A DNA stretch of 60,067 nucleotides. Origin: Dehalococcoidia bacterium. Lineage in GTDB: Bacteria > Chloroflexota > Dehalococcoidia > E44-bin15. The stretch covers positions 1-60,067 of the forward strand of contig DATKYK010000028.1 in the NCBI GenBank assembly GCA_035528575.1. Reading direction: 5' to 3'. Within the stretch, counting starts at the first letter, position 1. Each line of letters begins with the position of its first letter. Shown here one piece after another: positions 44,280 through 52,377 of this stretch. Under the pieces are notes generated by a model. It was not told the origin of the DNA. It saw only the letters and a list, made by a program, of their open reading frames with translations, and did not search any database. A program made the position numbers and the translations under genes.

Positions 44280-44315
44280 GGTAGGAGGGAGATGGGACCT
44301 CCCCCTTCTCCACCA
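44280..44315 (+). repeat. Degenerate copy of the tmRNA 3' end
   Basis: GGAGGGAGATGGGACCTCCC followed by CCTTCTCCACCA resembles the last 35 bases of ssrA, with the T-loop mutated. A terminator-like T-run follows, as after the real tmRNA. It is an att-site-like relic. The remaining bases between 44036 and 44515 hold no gene I can support. Confidence 0.65.
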
Positions 44316-44515
44316 ATATTATGTCAAGCAGCACTGGCTATTCGTAGCTGGCGCTTTTTCATTCAGTTAAGATTTTCATGACATTTACATCATGTTATTG
44401 GTAGGCATAAGACCAGGACTTTTGACATGATGATAGTAGTTAGGGTTCAGAGTTTTGTGTATATAGAGAGATTCAAACAGGTTTTCCCTGAGGATAGATT
44501 GCGTCTTCCTCGAGT

Positions 44516-45607
44516 TCAGTGCCCAATGGCTTTTAATGTTTCCAGATCCTGCGCTGCCGTTACCAGTCGTTCTATATTTGCTGCAGTTATTTGCTGCCCG
44601 TAGTTGATAGGTGGCGTTATCAACCATCCAATTACCAGCCCCCATATCACAGCACGCCTGTACATTTCCCAGGCTGATTTAAAATCTGGCGGCGAAGTCA
44701 CACCATTCTGTTTCAACTCTGCCAGGTATAACTCAATGAATTCGCGCTCATGTTTCCGGCGCACTTCTGTATCCAGCCCTGTAATCAATAAGTAGGTTAA
44801 ATCATGGGCCCAGCATCCCCTGATCATCAGCTGCCAATCCAGTAGTCCAGCCTTCCCGTCAGGCAGGACGTAGGTGTTTCCGATATGTGGATCACCATGT
44901 AACAAGGTCGTCGGCTCTTGCTCTAGAAGTTGTTGAACTTTCCAAAGTTTGGACCAAAGAGCTTTTATAGTTGTACGCAACGAACTAATAAGTTCAACTT
45001 TGAATTCATCTTTCGCCATACGCCTTTCCAGATATTCAAATCCTTTAAGCTTGAATACTTGAGACATACCTCCACTACAAGGGGTAGACAGCCAATTGAG
45101 ATCAGTTAATAAACGTGGACTCATCCAAAATTGTGCATGTAGTGAGGCTAGGGTTTTTACGAGATACGTAATCACGGAAAGACTGATCGGTATGGTGGCA
45201 TTAGGAAAACGAGCACCGCGTACCCTTAGGTCCTCCAAAATCACGCCAAATTGCCCGGTTTGCTCGTCGAATGCGCTTCCATAACTCTGCGGTGTTTCGA
45301 TATCCAGAGAAGACCGTATCTTCTGGTAGAATCTGACCTCATTTAGATACATCACGTCTGGCGCATGGGGGAACATCAGCATGGTTTTAATCACAACGCG
45401 GTCTGGCAGATCGCACTGACAACCAGGTGCATATTCGAGGTTCATAACCACTCTATCCGCTGTAGAGACAATCCCCTCACCGAATTGTTTAATTTCGATG
45501 ATGTCAAATCCCCTTATCTTGACTCCGGGCCTTTGCTCTGCAAGTAACCCAGTGAGTAACTCAGGGGTAATGTCTTCTACTCTTGAGGGAAATACAGTTG
45601 TTTTCAT
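44516..45607 (-). CDS. Aminoglycoside/choline-kinase-like phosphotransferase
   Basis: A 363-residue kinase-fold protein. The catalytic loop HGDPHIGNTYVLPDG (HxDxxxxN) and the metal-binding DWQ are intact, and VVIKTMLMFP carries the ATP-binding Lys. The closest broad group is the APH/ecdysteroid-kinase-like family; the substrate is unknown. ATG 45607 is preferred: a GTG at 45649 abuts a TATAAT on the same strand and so would precede the transcript. It lies inside the tmRNA-bounded region and is likely acquired. Confidence 0.8.
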   Translation of the reverse strand: MKTTVFPSRVEDITPELLTGLLAEQRPGVKIRGFDIIEIKQFGEGIVSTADRVVMNLEYAPGCQCDLPDRVVIKTMLMFPHAPDVMYLNEVRFYQKIRSSLDIETPQSYGSAFDEQTGQFGVILEDLRVRGARFPNATIPISLSVITYLVKTLASLHAQFWMSPRLLTDLNWLSTPCSGGMSQVFKLKGFEYLERRMAKDEFKVELISSLRTTIKALWSKLWKVQQLLEQEPTTLLHGDPHIGNTYVLPDGKAGLLDWQLMIRGCWAHDLTYLLITGLDTEVRRKHEREFIELYLAELKQNGVTSPPDFKSAWEMYRRAVIWGLVIGWLITPPINYGQQITAANIERLVTAAQDLETLKAIGH

Positions 45608-45916
45608 GAATCTAGCCTGATTAGACCTTAATGATATTACTATGGCCACATTATAGTATAATTATTCGTCTCAGTCTCCCAAATTACTATATCTTTCTTG
45701 CATTCTAACCAGTCAAATGGCATGGTTACAAGTGAATCCATGTATATAAAAAGGCTGATATCATGATCAGAAGGCAGTGATTCGTGATTTTGTATCTACA
45801 GAGGACTAAAAGCGGTTTGGACACCCCAACTTGGTGAATGACGAACAATTTTCTTCTTAAGTATCACGGAACATCATTGCTAGAGCATGATGTTCAGCTA
45901 ATCGATTGAGGATTGT

Positions 45917-45954
45917 ACGGGGAGACGTAGTTCGACCCTCCCCCGTCTCCACCA
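45917..45954 (+). repeat. Second tmRNA 3'-end duplicate (att-like)
   Basis: Bases 45931-45954 are identical to the last 24 bases of ssrA (42996-43019), and ACGGGGAG before them also matches, with six extra bases between. A stem-loop and T-run (45966-45995) follow. This is how the far end of an element integrated in ssrA looks. The rest of 45650-46040 holds no gene I can support. Confidence 0.85.
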
Positions 45955-46046
45955 TTATGTAAAGAAGCGTCAGCTATTTAAGGCTGGCGTTTTTATTATT
46001 TATATGCGGAAGGGTTGCAAAATATATTGTTCCCAAGTATTGTATA

Positions 46047-46075
46047 TTGTGAGTTCATAGATAATATGCTATAAA
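46047..46075 (+). promoter_or_regulatory. Promoter of the thiolase-acyl-CoA dehydrogenase unit
   Basis: TTGTGA (46047-46052) and TATAAA (46070-46075) are 17 bases apart. A start near 46082 gives a leader of about 60 bases. Confidence 0.5.
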
Positions 46076-46140
46076 CCGGGGTACATGGAGTAGATAAGAA
46101 GGCCCTTGGAGCAAGAGAAATGAGAGAGGAGGCAGTTTCA

Positions 46141-47349
46141 ATGGAGGAAGCGGTCATAGTTGATTATCTGAGGTCCCCCTTTTCCAGGGCGAGACCCGGG
46201 GAGCCGGAGAGGGATATATTTAATAGCTTGAGAATGGATGATGTGGCTGCAATGCTGGTTAAGGAGCTCATCAAGCGAACAGGCGTCAAGCCAGAAGAAA
46301 TAAGTGATGTTCTAGTGGGAACCGCAATGCCCATGGGTGAACAGTGGGTCTATGGGGGAAGAATGATTACCTTCCTGGCAGGCCTGCCGTTTACTGTCCC
46401 AGCCCAGCAGATAGACCGGCAGTGTGGCTCCTCAATGTCCACCATCCACCAGGGAGCCATGGAAATAATGCTCGGATATTCAGACCTGGTTATCTCCTGC
46501 GGAATTGAACACATGACGCATAATCCCATGCTTGCTCCCGGCGTTGACCTTAGTAAAATTATGATATCACCGAACTCCAGGCTCTTTACCGAGAAGGAGT
46601 ATAAGAAATATGATATCTGGACGAGCGTTCAAATGGGGCTCACCGCGGAAAAGCTGTTTGAACAGACAGACTTCAGCAGAGAAGACATGGATAATTGGGC
46701 GCTTGGAAGTCACCAAAAGGCCGCGAAAGCACTTGAAGAGGGGTTTTTCACAGGGGAGATAATGCCAGTCGAAGTAACGATGCCAGATGGTACGAAGAAG
46801 GTCATTGACCATGATGTAAGCATCAGGCCAGATACGTCCCTGGAGGCACTTGCCGATCTAGAGCCGCCTTTTAAGCCGGATGGCCAGATAACTGCAGGAA
46901 ACTCCGCTCCTATGAATGATGCTGCTACTGCGATGATTATAATGTCAAGAGAAAAGGCGAAGGAATACAGGCTTAAGCCCTTGGCGAAGATCGTATCGAT
47001 GGGGTGGGCAGGTGTGGACCCGACCCTCATGGGATTAGGCCCCATCCCTGCGAGCAGGATAGCTCTAAAGCGTGCAGGTCTGGATGTGAAAGATATTGAT
47101 TTCTGGGAGATCAACGAGGCATTTGCCATGGTGGCCATTAACACTATAGAAGAGATGGGCATCGATCCAGCCAAGGTAAACGTGAAAGGTGGAGCAATAG
47201 CAATTGGGCACCCTTTGGGGGCAACAGGGACACGGCTTGTGGGTACGCTGGCCCGGATACTTGCCTGGGAGAATGGCAGACTCGGGCTTGCAACCGCATG
47301 CGTTGGCGGAGGGCAGGGTATTGCGACTATAATTGAGAGGGAATCGTAA
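46141..47349 (+). CDS. Thiolase (acetyl-CoA acetyltransferase family)
   Basis: A 402-residue thiolase. The acyl-accepting Cys is in DRQCGSSMSTIH, the NEAFA motif and GHPLGATGTR (catalytic His) follow, and the second Cys is in CVGGGQG. It condenses or cleaves acyl-CoA with CoA. I chose ATG 46141 because GAGAGGAGG lies seven bases upstream; the ATG at 46120 precedes that site. It is followed after 24 bases by an acyl-CoA dehydrogenase, suggesting a beta-oxidation-type or ketoacyl-CoA pathway. Confidence 0.9.
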   Translation: MEEAVIVDYLRSPFSRARPGEPERDIFNSLRMDDVAAMLVKELIKRTGVKPEEISDVLVGTAMPMGEQWVYGGRMITFLAGLPFTVPAQQIDRQCGSSMSTIHQGAMEIMLGYSDLVISCGIEHMTHNPMLAPGVDLSKIMISPNSRLFTEKEYKKYDIWTSVQMGLTAEKLFEQTDFSREDMDNWALGSHQKAAKALEEGFFTGEIMPVEVTMPDGTKKVIDHDVSIRPDTSLEALADLEPPFKPDGQITAGNSAPMNDAATAMIIMSREKAKEYRLKPLAKIVSMGWAGVDPTLMGLGPIPASRIALKRAGLDVKDIDFWEINEAFAMVAINTIEEMGIDPAKVNVKGGAIAIGHPLGATGTRLVGTLARILAWENGRLGLATACVGGGQGIATIIERES

Positions 47350-47373
47350 ATTTACAGTTAAGGAGGAAAGGCA

Positions 47374-48597
47374 ATGGATTTCGAATTTACAGAAGAGGAA
47401 AAGATGTTCAGGGAGAGCCTGCGAGATCTTCTGGAGCGGGAGTTTGCCCCAATAGTTAATGAAATGGATCGGAAGGGTCCCCTTACCAGAGAAGAGGCAA
47501 TTGAGGTGATGCAAAAGTTTAAAAAGATAGGGATTGGCCTTGACCCGGAGGGCTCCAGAGAGTTAATCGGCAATCCTATGCTATTCGCCATATTTGCCGA
47601 GGAAGTTGGTGGAGTATGGCCAAGCATACTGCCACTTTTTGGCATGGGGGCTATTCCGGCGATGTTTATCCCGGTGGCCTCAGAGGCTGTCAGAAGCAGG
47701 TTGTTGCCAAGGCTCGAGAGCGGTGAGTTCATCGGGTGCTTCGCCGAAACGGAGCCGGAGGCAGGGTGTGATACATCAAACCTCAAGACCACAGCCGTTT
47801 TAGACGGAGATCACTACATTATCAATGGAAGTAAAACCTGGATAAGCAATGCAACGATTGCCGATACAGCGTTTGTTGCTGCAATAGATGCAACAACAGG
47901 TAAAGAGACTTTCTTTATAGTAGAAAAGGAGATATCTCCGTGGGAGACAAATGAGTTGCATAAGATAGGTTGGAGAGCCTCACCCACTGGCGAGATGTTT
48001 TTCGAAGATTGCAGGGTTCCAAAAGAGAATGAGATGGGAGCCATAATGGGTGAAGCCTTTAAGCTTGGCCCCAAAATGAAGAAGGTCTTGCCGGTATCGG
48101 ACGGGTTTATGAAACTGTTAAGTACGATGTCTCCAGTTACGGCGTTACTCACCACGCCAAGAGCTGGAATGGGATTGGTATCAGTCGGAATAGCTCAGGC
48201 AGCTCTGGATGCTTCAATAAACTATGCGAGGGAAAGGAAGCAATTCGGCAAGCCTATTGGTAAGTTCCAGTTGATTCAAGAGATGCTTTATGAGATGAGC
48301 GTCTTAACCGAGACAGCCAGACTCCTCGGATATAAAGCTATTGATGCAATCGTCAAGGGGGATCCAGACGCCAGGAGACTCTCATCGATGGCTAAGGTGT
48401 ATGGAGGTGAGGCTGCCGTTAAGGTGACATATAATGCAATACAGATTCATGGGGGCATGGGGCTTTCGGATGAGATGCCACTAGAGCGATACTTCAGAGA
48501 TGCCAGAATAATGACGATTCCTGATGGCACCAGCGAGATGATGAAGTTGATAACCGGCTATACGCTGCTGGGTAAAGGATTCTCAGCATATGCCTGA
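47374..48597 (+). CDS. Acyl-CoA dehydrogenase
   Basis: A 407-residue flavoprotein that introduces the alpha-beta double bond in acyl-CoA. It has ETEPEAGCDTSN, NGSKTWISNA (FAD and substrate contacts), RKQFGKPIGKFQLIQ and QIHGGMGLSDEMPLERYFRDAR. Where many members carry a catalytic Glu in YEGT, this one reads PDGTSE, a variant in several ACAD subfamilies, so the catalytic base may be elsewhere or be Asp. AAGGAGG precedes the ATG. A hairpin follows the gene. Confidence 0.92.
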   Translation: MDFEFTEEEKMFRESLRDLLEREFAPIVNEMDRKGPLTREEAIEVMQKFKKIGIGLDPEGSRELIGNPMLFAIFAEEVGGVWPSILPLFGMGAIPAMFIPVASEAVRSRLLPRLESGEFIGCFAETEPEAGCDTSNLKTTAVLDGDHYIINGSKTWISNATIADTAFVAAIDATTGKETFFIVEKEISPWETNELHKIGWRASPTGEMFFEDCRVPKENEMGAIMGEAFKLGPKMKKVLPVSDGFMKLLSTMSPVTALLTTPRAGMGLVSVGIAQAALDASINYARERKQFGKPIGKFQLIQEMLYEMSVLTETARLLGYKAIDAIVKGDPDARRLSSMAKVYGGEAAVKVTYNAIQIHGGMGLSDEMPLERYFRDARIMTIPDGTSEMMKLITGYTLLGKGFSAYA

Positions 48598-48654
48598 GCA
48601 CCATACCCTAGCTAAGTGGCTGGTAACTTCAAATATATGAGACTGCTGAAAAAG

Positions 48655-48682
48655 AGCTGCCCCGACGTATCGGGGCAGCTTT
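48655..48682 (+). terminator. Hairpin after the acyl-CoA dehydrogenase gene
   Basis: AGCTGCCCCGA (48655-48665) and TCGGGGCAGCT (48670-48680) form a perfect 11-base-pair stem with a 4-base loop. Only TTT follows, so termination may be weak. The core CCCCGA/TCGGGG resembles the mini-palindromes elsewhere in the window. Confidence 0.6.
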
Positions 48683-48715
48683 AAAAAGTCCCCCAAGATT
48701 GGGGGATTAGGGGGG
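48676..48715 (+). repeat. GC-rich hairpin repeat, copy 1
   Basis: CAGCT, one variable base, then TAAAAAGTCCCCCAAGATTG and GGGGATTAGGGGG. An identical copy except for that one base lies at 48923-48962. Each can fold through CCCCC and GGGGG. Confidence 0.85.
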
Positions 48716-48732
48716 TTCATAAAGAATTCTAA

Positions 48733-48870
48733 ATGTCATTGCGAGCGCAGCGTGGCAATCCCAGTGTTGCAATCCCAACGCACCCCCCTGTCCTTGCGAC
48801 CCTTTCCTGTCACTGCGTCCCTTTCCCGTCATTCCCGCCTCCCTTCTGTCATTCCCACGCAGGCGGGAAT
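48733..48870 (+). repeat. Dispersed intergenic palindromic repeats
   Basis: This non-coding stretch contains TGTCATTGCGAGCGCAGCGT and GGCAATCCC (48733-48762), and CATTCCCACGCAGGCGGGAA (48850-48869). These are typical REP-like intergenic repeats seen in many anaerobe genomes (general knowledge). Nothing in it looks coding. Confidence 0.6.
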
Positions 48871-48872
48871 CC

Positions 48873-48925
48873 AAGGGAGTCCAGAGGGATTTCCCTCTGG
48901 TGGGGGTCTGGGGGTGTCCCCCAGC
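48873..48925 (+). repeat. Dispersed GC-rich repeat, copy 2
   Basis: GTCCAGAGGG, a short spacer, CCCTCTGG, a G-run, then TGGGGGTGTCCCCC. The same sequence order occurs inverted at 11021-11077. It lies between the two copies of the 40-base hairpin repeat. Confidence 0.6.
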
Positions 48926-48962
48926 TGTAAAAAGTCCCCCAAGATTGGGGGATTAGGGGGTT
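48923..48962 (+). repeat. GC-rich hairpin repeat, copy 2
   Basis: A copy of 48676-48715 with one base difference. The two copies bracket about 210 bases of other repeats, so the whole intergenic region 48655-48962 is a repeat nest. Confidence 0.85.
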
Positions 48963-49047
48963 GATTGAGACTATTTCGGCAATCTCTAATTGTTAAACAA
49001 ATCGTTATCTGAAATAGCAAGTATTTAGAGAAAAAGGAGATTCTTCT

Positions 49048-50157
49048 GTGATTGAGAAAGGGAGAGCAGCAGTTTATTGTGGCCTGGGCCATCCCTTTGA
49101 GATCAAGGAATACCCCGTGCCCGAACCCGAGCCAGGGGCTATCCTTATCAAGGTGTCAAGAGCCAATATATGTGGCTCAGACCTTCATATGTGGCGTGGT
49201 GACATCGACCTCGCTGCCCTGGGAGCACCGCTACCGGCAATCATCGGCCACGAGATGACAGGCACCGTAGCCAAGCTGGGTGAGAGCGTCACCACCGACT
49301 CGGCGGGCCAGCCCCTGGCAGTGGGGGATCGGGTAGTTCACCGCTATTTCTACCCCTGCGGGCGTTGCCGGGCGTGCCTGAAGGGAAACGACGGCGCGTG
49401 CCTTATTGCCCCCCTCACTTATATTAGCCCCTGCGAGCAGCCCCCTCACTTCCTGGGCGTTTATGCCGAGTACTTCTACCTGCGCCCCAATCACACCGTT
49501 TTTAAAGTGCCTGACGACCTCACCGACGAGATGGTGGCTCCAGCAAACTGCGCCCTATCCCAGGTTATCTATGGCCTGGGGAAAGTGGGGTTCGGCTTCG
49601 GGGAGACCATCGTCATTCAGGGGGCGGGAGGCCTGGGCATATATGCAACCGCTGTGGCCAGGGACATGGGTGCGGAGAAGATCATCGTCATCGATGGCAT
49701 CGATGAGCGCTTGAGGTTGGCAAAGGCCTTCGGCGCCGATGAGCTGATCGACTTGAGGGAGCTTAAGACCCCAATGGAACGGTCGCTAAGGGTAAAGGAG
49801 CTAACCGGAGGTTGGGGAGCGGATGTCGTCGCCGAACTCGTGGGCTTCCCCCAGGTTATCCCTGAGGGCATAGACATGTTAGGTAACGGCGGTCGCTACC
49901 TGGAGATGGGCAACGTCACCTTTGGAATGACCTATGAGGCTGACCCCTCCAAGCTGGTGACAGGAAACAAGAGCATAGTGGGTGTCATGCTATATGGGCC
50001 CTATGCCTTGAAGCAGGCCCTCGACTTCCTCAGCCGAACCAAGGATAAATACCCCTTCGACAAGATACTCTCTCGTTCCTATCCTCTGGAGGAGATCAAC
50101 AGGGCCTTTGAGGAGCAGGATAAGGGACTGGTCACCAGGGCTACCATCATCCCCTAG
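49048..50157 (+). CDS. Zinc-binding medium-chain alcohol dehydrogenase
   Basis: A 369-residue MDR-family dehydrogenase. It has the catalytic zinc site (ANICGSDLHMW, GHEMTGTV), the structural-zinc Cys cluster in CGRCRACLKGNDGAC, and the NAD(P) Rossmann motif VIQGAGGLGIYA. It is of the threonine/sorbitol-dehydrogenase type, with substrate unknown. The start is GTG 49048, behind AAAAAGGAGA. It stands alone between the repeat nest and a CoA-transferase relic. Confidence 0.9.
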   Translation: MIEKGRAAVYCGLGHPFEIKEYPVPEPEPGAILIKVSRANICGSDLHMWRGDIDLAALGAPLPAIIGHEMTGTVAKLGESVTTDSAGQPLAVGDRVVHRYFYPCGRCRACLKGNDGACLIAPLTYISPCEQPPHFLGVYAEYFYLRPNHTVFKVPDDLTDEMVAPANCALSQVIYGLGKVGFGFGETIVIQGAGGLGIYATAVARDMGAEKIIVIDGIDERLRLAKAFGADELIDLRELKTPMERSLRVKELTGGWGADVVAELVGFPQVIPEGIDMLGNGGRYLEMGNVTFGMTYEADPSKLVTGNKSIVGVMLYGPYALKQALDFLSRTKDKYPFDKILSRSYPLEEINRAFEEQDKGLVTRATIIP

Positions 50158-50252
50158 GAGCCCATCGCACCAATTCCTTTTTTCACGCAGCCACACATTG
50201 ACCGGGCAGTCCACCCTAAAGAGGATGGACGCAGCATTCGGTATCTGGGATT

Positions 50253-50456
50253 TTACCAAGCCGTAGTAAGGGGCTCAGCCTCAGTGGTTATAACCCCTTC
50301 CATCATCACATCGGCTACCTCATCATCGGAGAACCAACCAATCTCGCTCAAGACATACTGATTGTCCTGTCCCAAACATGGACCAGGCCTTTCTTCACTA
50401 CCCCTGCCTGAAGCCCGGACTACTGCAACACCGTCATTAACTGCTCGCCACTCAGC
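50253..50456 (-). pseudogene. CaiB/BaiF-type CoA-transferase C-terminal relic
   Basis: The minus strand reads a 63-residue C-terminal segment including RPGPCLGQDNQYVLSEIG and ADVMMEGVITTEAEPL, ending at a stop at 50253. The LGQDNxYV segment is typical of the end of family III CoA-transferases. An in-frame stop lies just upstream and no start or catalytic domain remains. The rest of 50158-50620 appears empty. Confidence 0.5.
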
Positions 50457-50623
50457 TCAAATTCCATCTCTCATCCATTAAAAATATTTTTACAATTTTG
50501 ATGCTAGGTCGACAACTTCCTAGGCCTCTCCGGAGTATTTCGACAGAATGCATCTCGACCCACCATCAGAAATTATCGGGCTTCAATTTAGCTTGAGGCG
50601 ATCTTTATAAATGGCACAGGGAA

Positions 50624-50652
50624 TTGACAATTTATCAGCATTTTGTTATTAT
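50624..50652 (+). promoter_or_regulatory. Promoter of the iron-sulfur cluster
   Basis: TTGACA (50624-50629) and TATTAT (50647-50652) are 17 bases apart; a second TATAAT occurs at 50676-50681. It stands 40-75 bases before the DUF134 gene, the first of the dense cluster. Confidence 0.65.
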
Positions 50653-50698
50653 AATAATGGACATAGGTTCATTACTATAATACGGAGTGGAGGATTTT

Positions 50699-51169
50699 AT
50701 GCCTAGACCACCCAAATGGCGTCGAGTCGGTTCCATACCGGAAGTAACTTTCTTCAAGCCAGCGGGAATTCCAATGATACATTTGGAGGAGATACGCCTT
50801 TCAATAGAGGAAGCAGAAGCGATACGTCTGAAGGATTTGGAAGGCCTTGAGCAAGAAGAGTGTGCTCAGAAGATGCTGATATCACGCCCTACCTTTCATA
50901 GGGTGCTCGGATCCGCCAGGAAGAAGCTGGCAGACGCTCTGCTCAATGGCAAAGCTATTAGGATCGAGGGTGGTAATTTCGAGATGGCGATGCGACGCTT
51001 CAAATGCGGTAATGATGGCAAGGAATGGGATGTCCCCTTTGAGAACATAGTGTCCGGACAAATTCAGGTTTGTCCCAGTTGTGATAACCCGAATGTATAT
51101 CCTGTCCATGCCCCGGGCTTCGGCTTTGCCGGCAGGAGAGGCCGGCGTCGGATGGGAGAGATGTTGTAG
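50699..51169 (+). CDS. DUF134 HTH-type putative regulator
   Basis: A 156-residue member of the DUF134 (COG1342) family. It begins with the characteristic MPRPPKWRRV, followed by EAEAIRLKDLEGLEQEECAQ and a sigma-region-4-like HTH (MLISRPTFHRVLGSARKKLADAL). The C-terminal part carries CxnxG and CPSC pairs that may bind zinc or an iron-sulfur cluster. I infer a transcriptional regulator of the downstream cluster, perhaps metal- or cluster-responsive. ATG 50699 has GGAGTGGAGG upstream. Confidence 0.85.
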   Translation: MPRPPKWRRVGSIPEVTFFKPAGIPMIHLEEIRLSIEEAEAIRLKDLEGLEQEECAQKMLISRPTFHRVLGSARKKLADALLNGKAIRIEGGNFEMAMRRFKCGNDGKEWDVPFENIVSGQIQVCPSCDNPNVYPVHAPGFGFAGRRGRRRMGEML

Positions 51170-51173
51170 CGAC

Positions 51174-51620
51174 ATGTTTCATGTAGATTTAGATAAGTGC
51201 AATGGATGCGGCGCCTGCGTCGATGTTTGCTCCCAGGTGGCAATAAGCATCAGGGACGGCAAGGCCGCAATCGATCATATATGCTGTATTGAATGCGGCA
51301 TGTGCTTCTCGGTATGTGCTGCGGGTGCCATTCAGGAGGCGGTACCGCAGGCCGCTGGAATGTATCGAGGATTAGATACTAACCTAGAAGAGAGGGAGGT
51401 GAGCAATATGCTTGCGAGAGGATGGTTTGGCAGAAGCAGAAGCTTTGGCATGGGCAGAGGCCTAGGCATGGGCAGAGGCCTAGGCATGGGCAGAGGCTTT
51501 GGCATGGGCAGAGGCTTGGGCATGGGTAGAGGCCTAGGCATGGGCAGAGGCCTAGGCATGGGCAGAGGCTTTGGTATGGGTAGAGGCTTTGGCATGGGCA
51601 GAGGCTTGGGCAGGTATTAA
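51174..51620 (+). CDS. 2[4Fe-4S] ferredoxin with a (GMGRG[L/F])9 tail
   Basis: The 148-residue protein has a bacterial ferredoxin domain (residues 1-60) with both cluster motifs: CNGCGACVDVC and CCIECGMCFSVC. A linker of about 30 residues leads to nine tandem copies of the hexapeptide GMGRG(L/F) and ends GRY. The repeat is glycine-, methionine- and arginine-rich, so it could bind a metal (through Met sulfur), RNA or a partner. The start is ATG 51174, four bases after the DUF134 stop; the ribosome site is weak, which suggests coupling. Confidence 0.85.
   Translation: MFHVDLDKCNGCGACVDVCSQVAISIRDGKAAIDHICCIECGMCFSVCAAGAIQEAVPQAAGMYRGLDTNLEEREVSNMLARGWFGRSRSFGMGRGLGMGRGLGMGRGFGMGRGLGMGRGLGMGRGLGMGRGFGMGRGFGMGRGLGRY
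51447..51608 (+). repeat. Nine tandem 18-base repeats inside the ferredoxin gene
   Basis: Nine in-frame copies of GGCATGGGCAGAGGC plus a Leu or Phe codon. Differences among copies are few and mostly silent or Leu/Phe, indicating recent slippage or gene conversion. The copy number probably varies among strains. Confidence 0.95.
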
Positions 51621-51700
51621 GCTGTCCGCTAAGAAGAGGCCTGGAAAATAACCGGGAGATTAGTTAAAGAGTTCGTAGAATTCAAGGAGGGAGGTAAGTG

Positions 51701-52015
51701 ATGCCTGGATTTGACGGAACAGGACCACGAGGAATGGGCCCAATGACCGGAGGGGGTAGAGGTTTGTGCAGCTCCTGGGGAGGAGGGGCATCTTTCAGGC
51801 GCGGGATTGTCCAGCCTTACCCTAGAGTTCCCTATGCTCCATATTGGGGATTTGGGTCTATGCCCTACAGGTCAACTGCGCCGTGGGCGGCACCATTCGA
51901 GCCCCAGATAACCCGTGAGCAGGAGCTTGACTTCTTGAAGAAAAAGGCTCAGGCAACAAGGGAGCAACTGGAGCAGATCGAGTCCAGAATAAAAGGGCTC
52001 ACCGCCGAAGAGTAA
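51701..52015 (+). CDS. DUF5320-type protein
   Basis: A 104-residue protein with the N-terminal MPGFDGTGPRGMGPMTGGGR signature of DUF5320, a Pro/Tyr/Gly-rich middle and a C-terminal coiled coil TREQELDFLKKKAQATREQL. The function is unknown; the family accompanies NifX-like and Mrp/MinD genes. The same C-terminal module recurs in the next two proteins. A GGAGGGAGG ribosome site precedes ATG 51701. Confidence 0.8.
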   Translation: MPGFDGTGPRGMGPMTGGGRGLCSSWGGGASFRRGIVQPYPRVPYAPYWGFGSMPYRSTAPWAAPFEPQITREQELDFLKKKAQATREQLEQIESRIKGLTAEE

Positions 52016-52037
52016 CCTCGTAAAGAGGAGGTGTTTT

Positions 52038-52361
52038 ATGCCAAACGGCTTTGGTTATAGAGGGGGGTGGGGTTTTGGATTCAGGGGAAGCTCTCCTCCC
52101 TGGCCCTACATTGGCCTGGGTAGGGGCGGACTCCCCAGGTGCGGGTACTTCCCTGCTGGAACACCGGTGGCACCCGGTTACGCCCCCTACTATGGAGCAG
52201 CTTGGGATATGCCCTATGCGGCCACACAAGGGACTACACCCTTCGCCCCGCAGATGACCCGTGAGCAGGAGCTTGACTTCCTGAGGAATGAGGCGGAGGC
52301 GGTGAGTGAGAACCTGGGGCAGATCGAAGCCAGGATAAGCGAGCTGGAAGCAGAGGGATAA
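52038..52361 (+). CDS. DUF5320-like Gly/Pro/Tyr-rich protein
   Basis: A 107-residue paralogue-like protein. It has a glycine-aromatic N-terminus (GFGYRGGWGFGFRG), a Pro/Tyr-rich centre and the same C-terminal coiled coil as its neighbour (MTREQELDFLRNEAEAVSEN). The N-terminal GTGP signature is absent. AAAGAGGAGG lies upstream of the ATG. It probably partners the preceding protein. Confidence 0.75.
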   Translation: MPNGFGYRGGWGFGFRGSSPPWPYIGLGRGGLPRCGYFPAGTPVAPGYAPYYGAAWDMPYAATQGTTPFAPQMTREQELDFLRNEAEAVSENLGQIEARISELEAEG

Positions 52362-52377
52362 TAAAGGGAGGTGATTC

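Noticed and set aside
48676-48962. Two identical repeats as a CRISPR or att pair
   Set aside because: Only two copies, both hairpin-forming and separated by other REP-like repeats, with no cas or integrase gene nearby.
51332-51595. Minus-strand frame giving an MPRPLPMPKPLP-type repeat protein
   Set aside because: It is the antisense of the in-frame GMGRG repeat of the ferredoxin gene, with no start signals of its own.
51447-51608. Regular tandem repeats as a CRISPR array
   Set aside because: There are no spacers; the 18-base units are contiguous and in frame with a gene.
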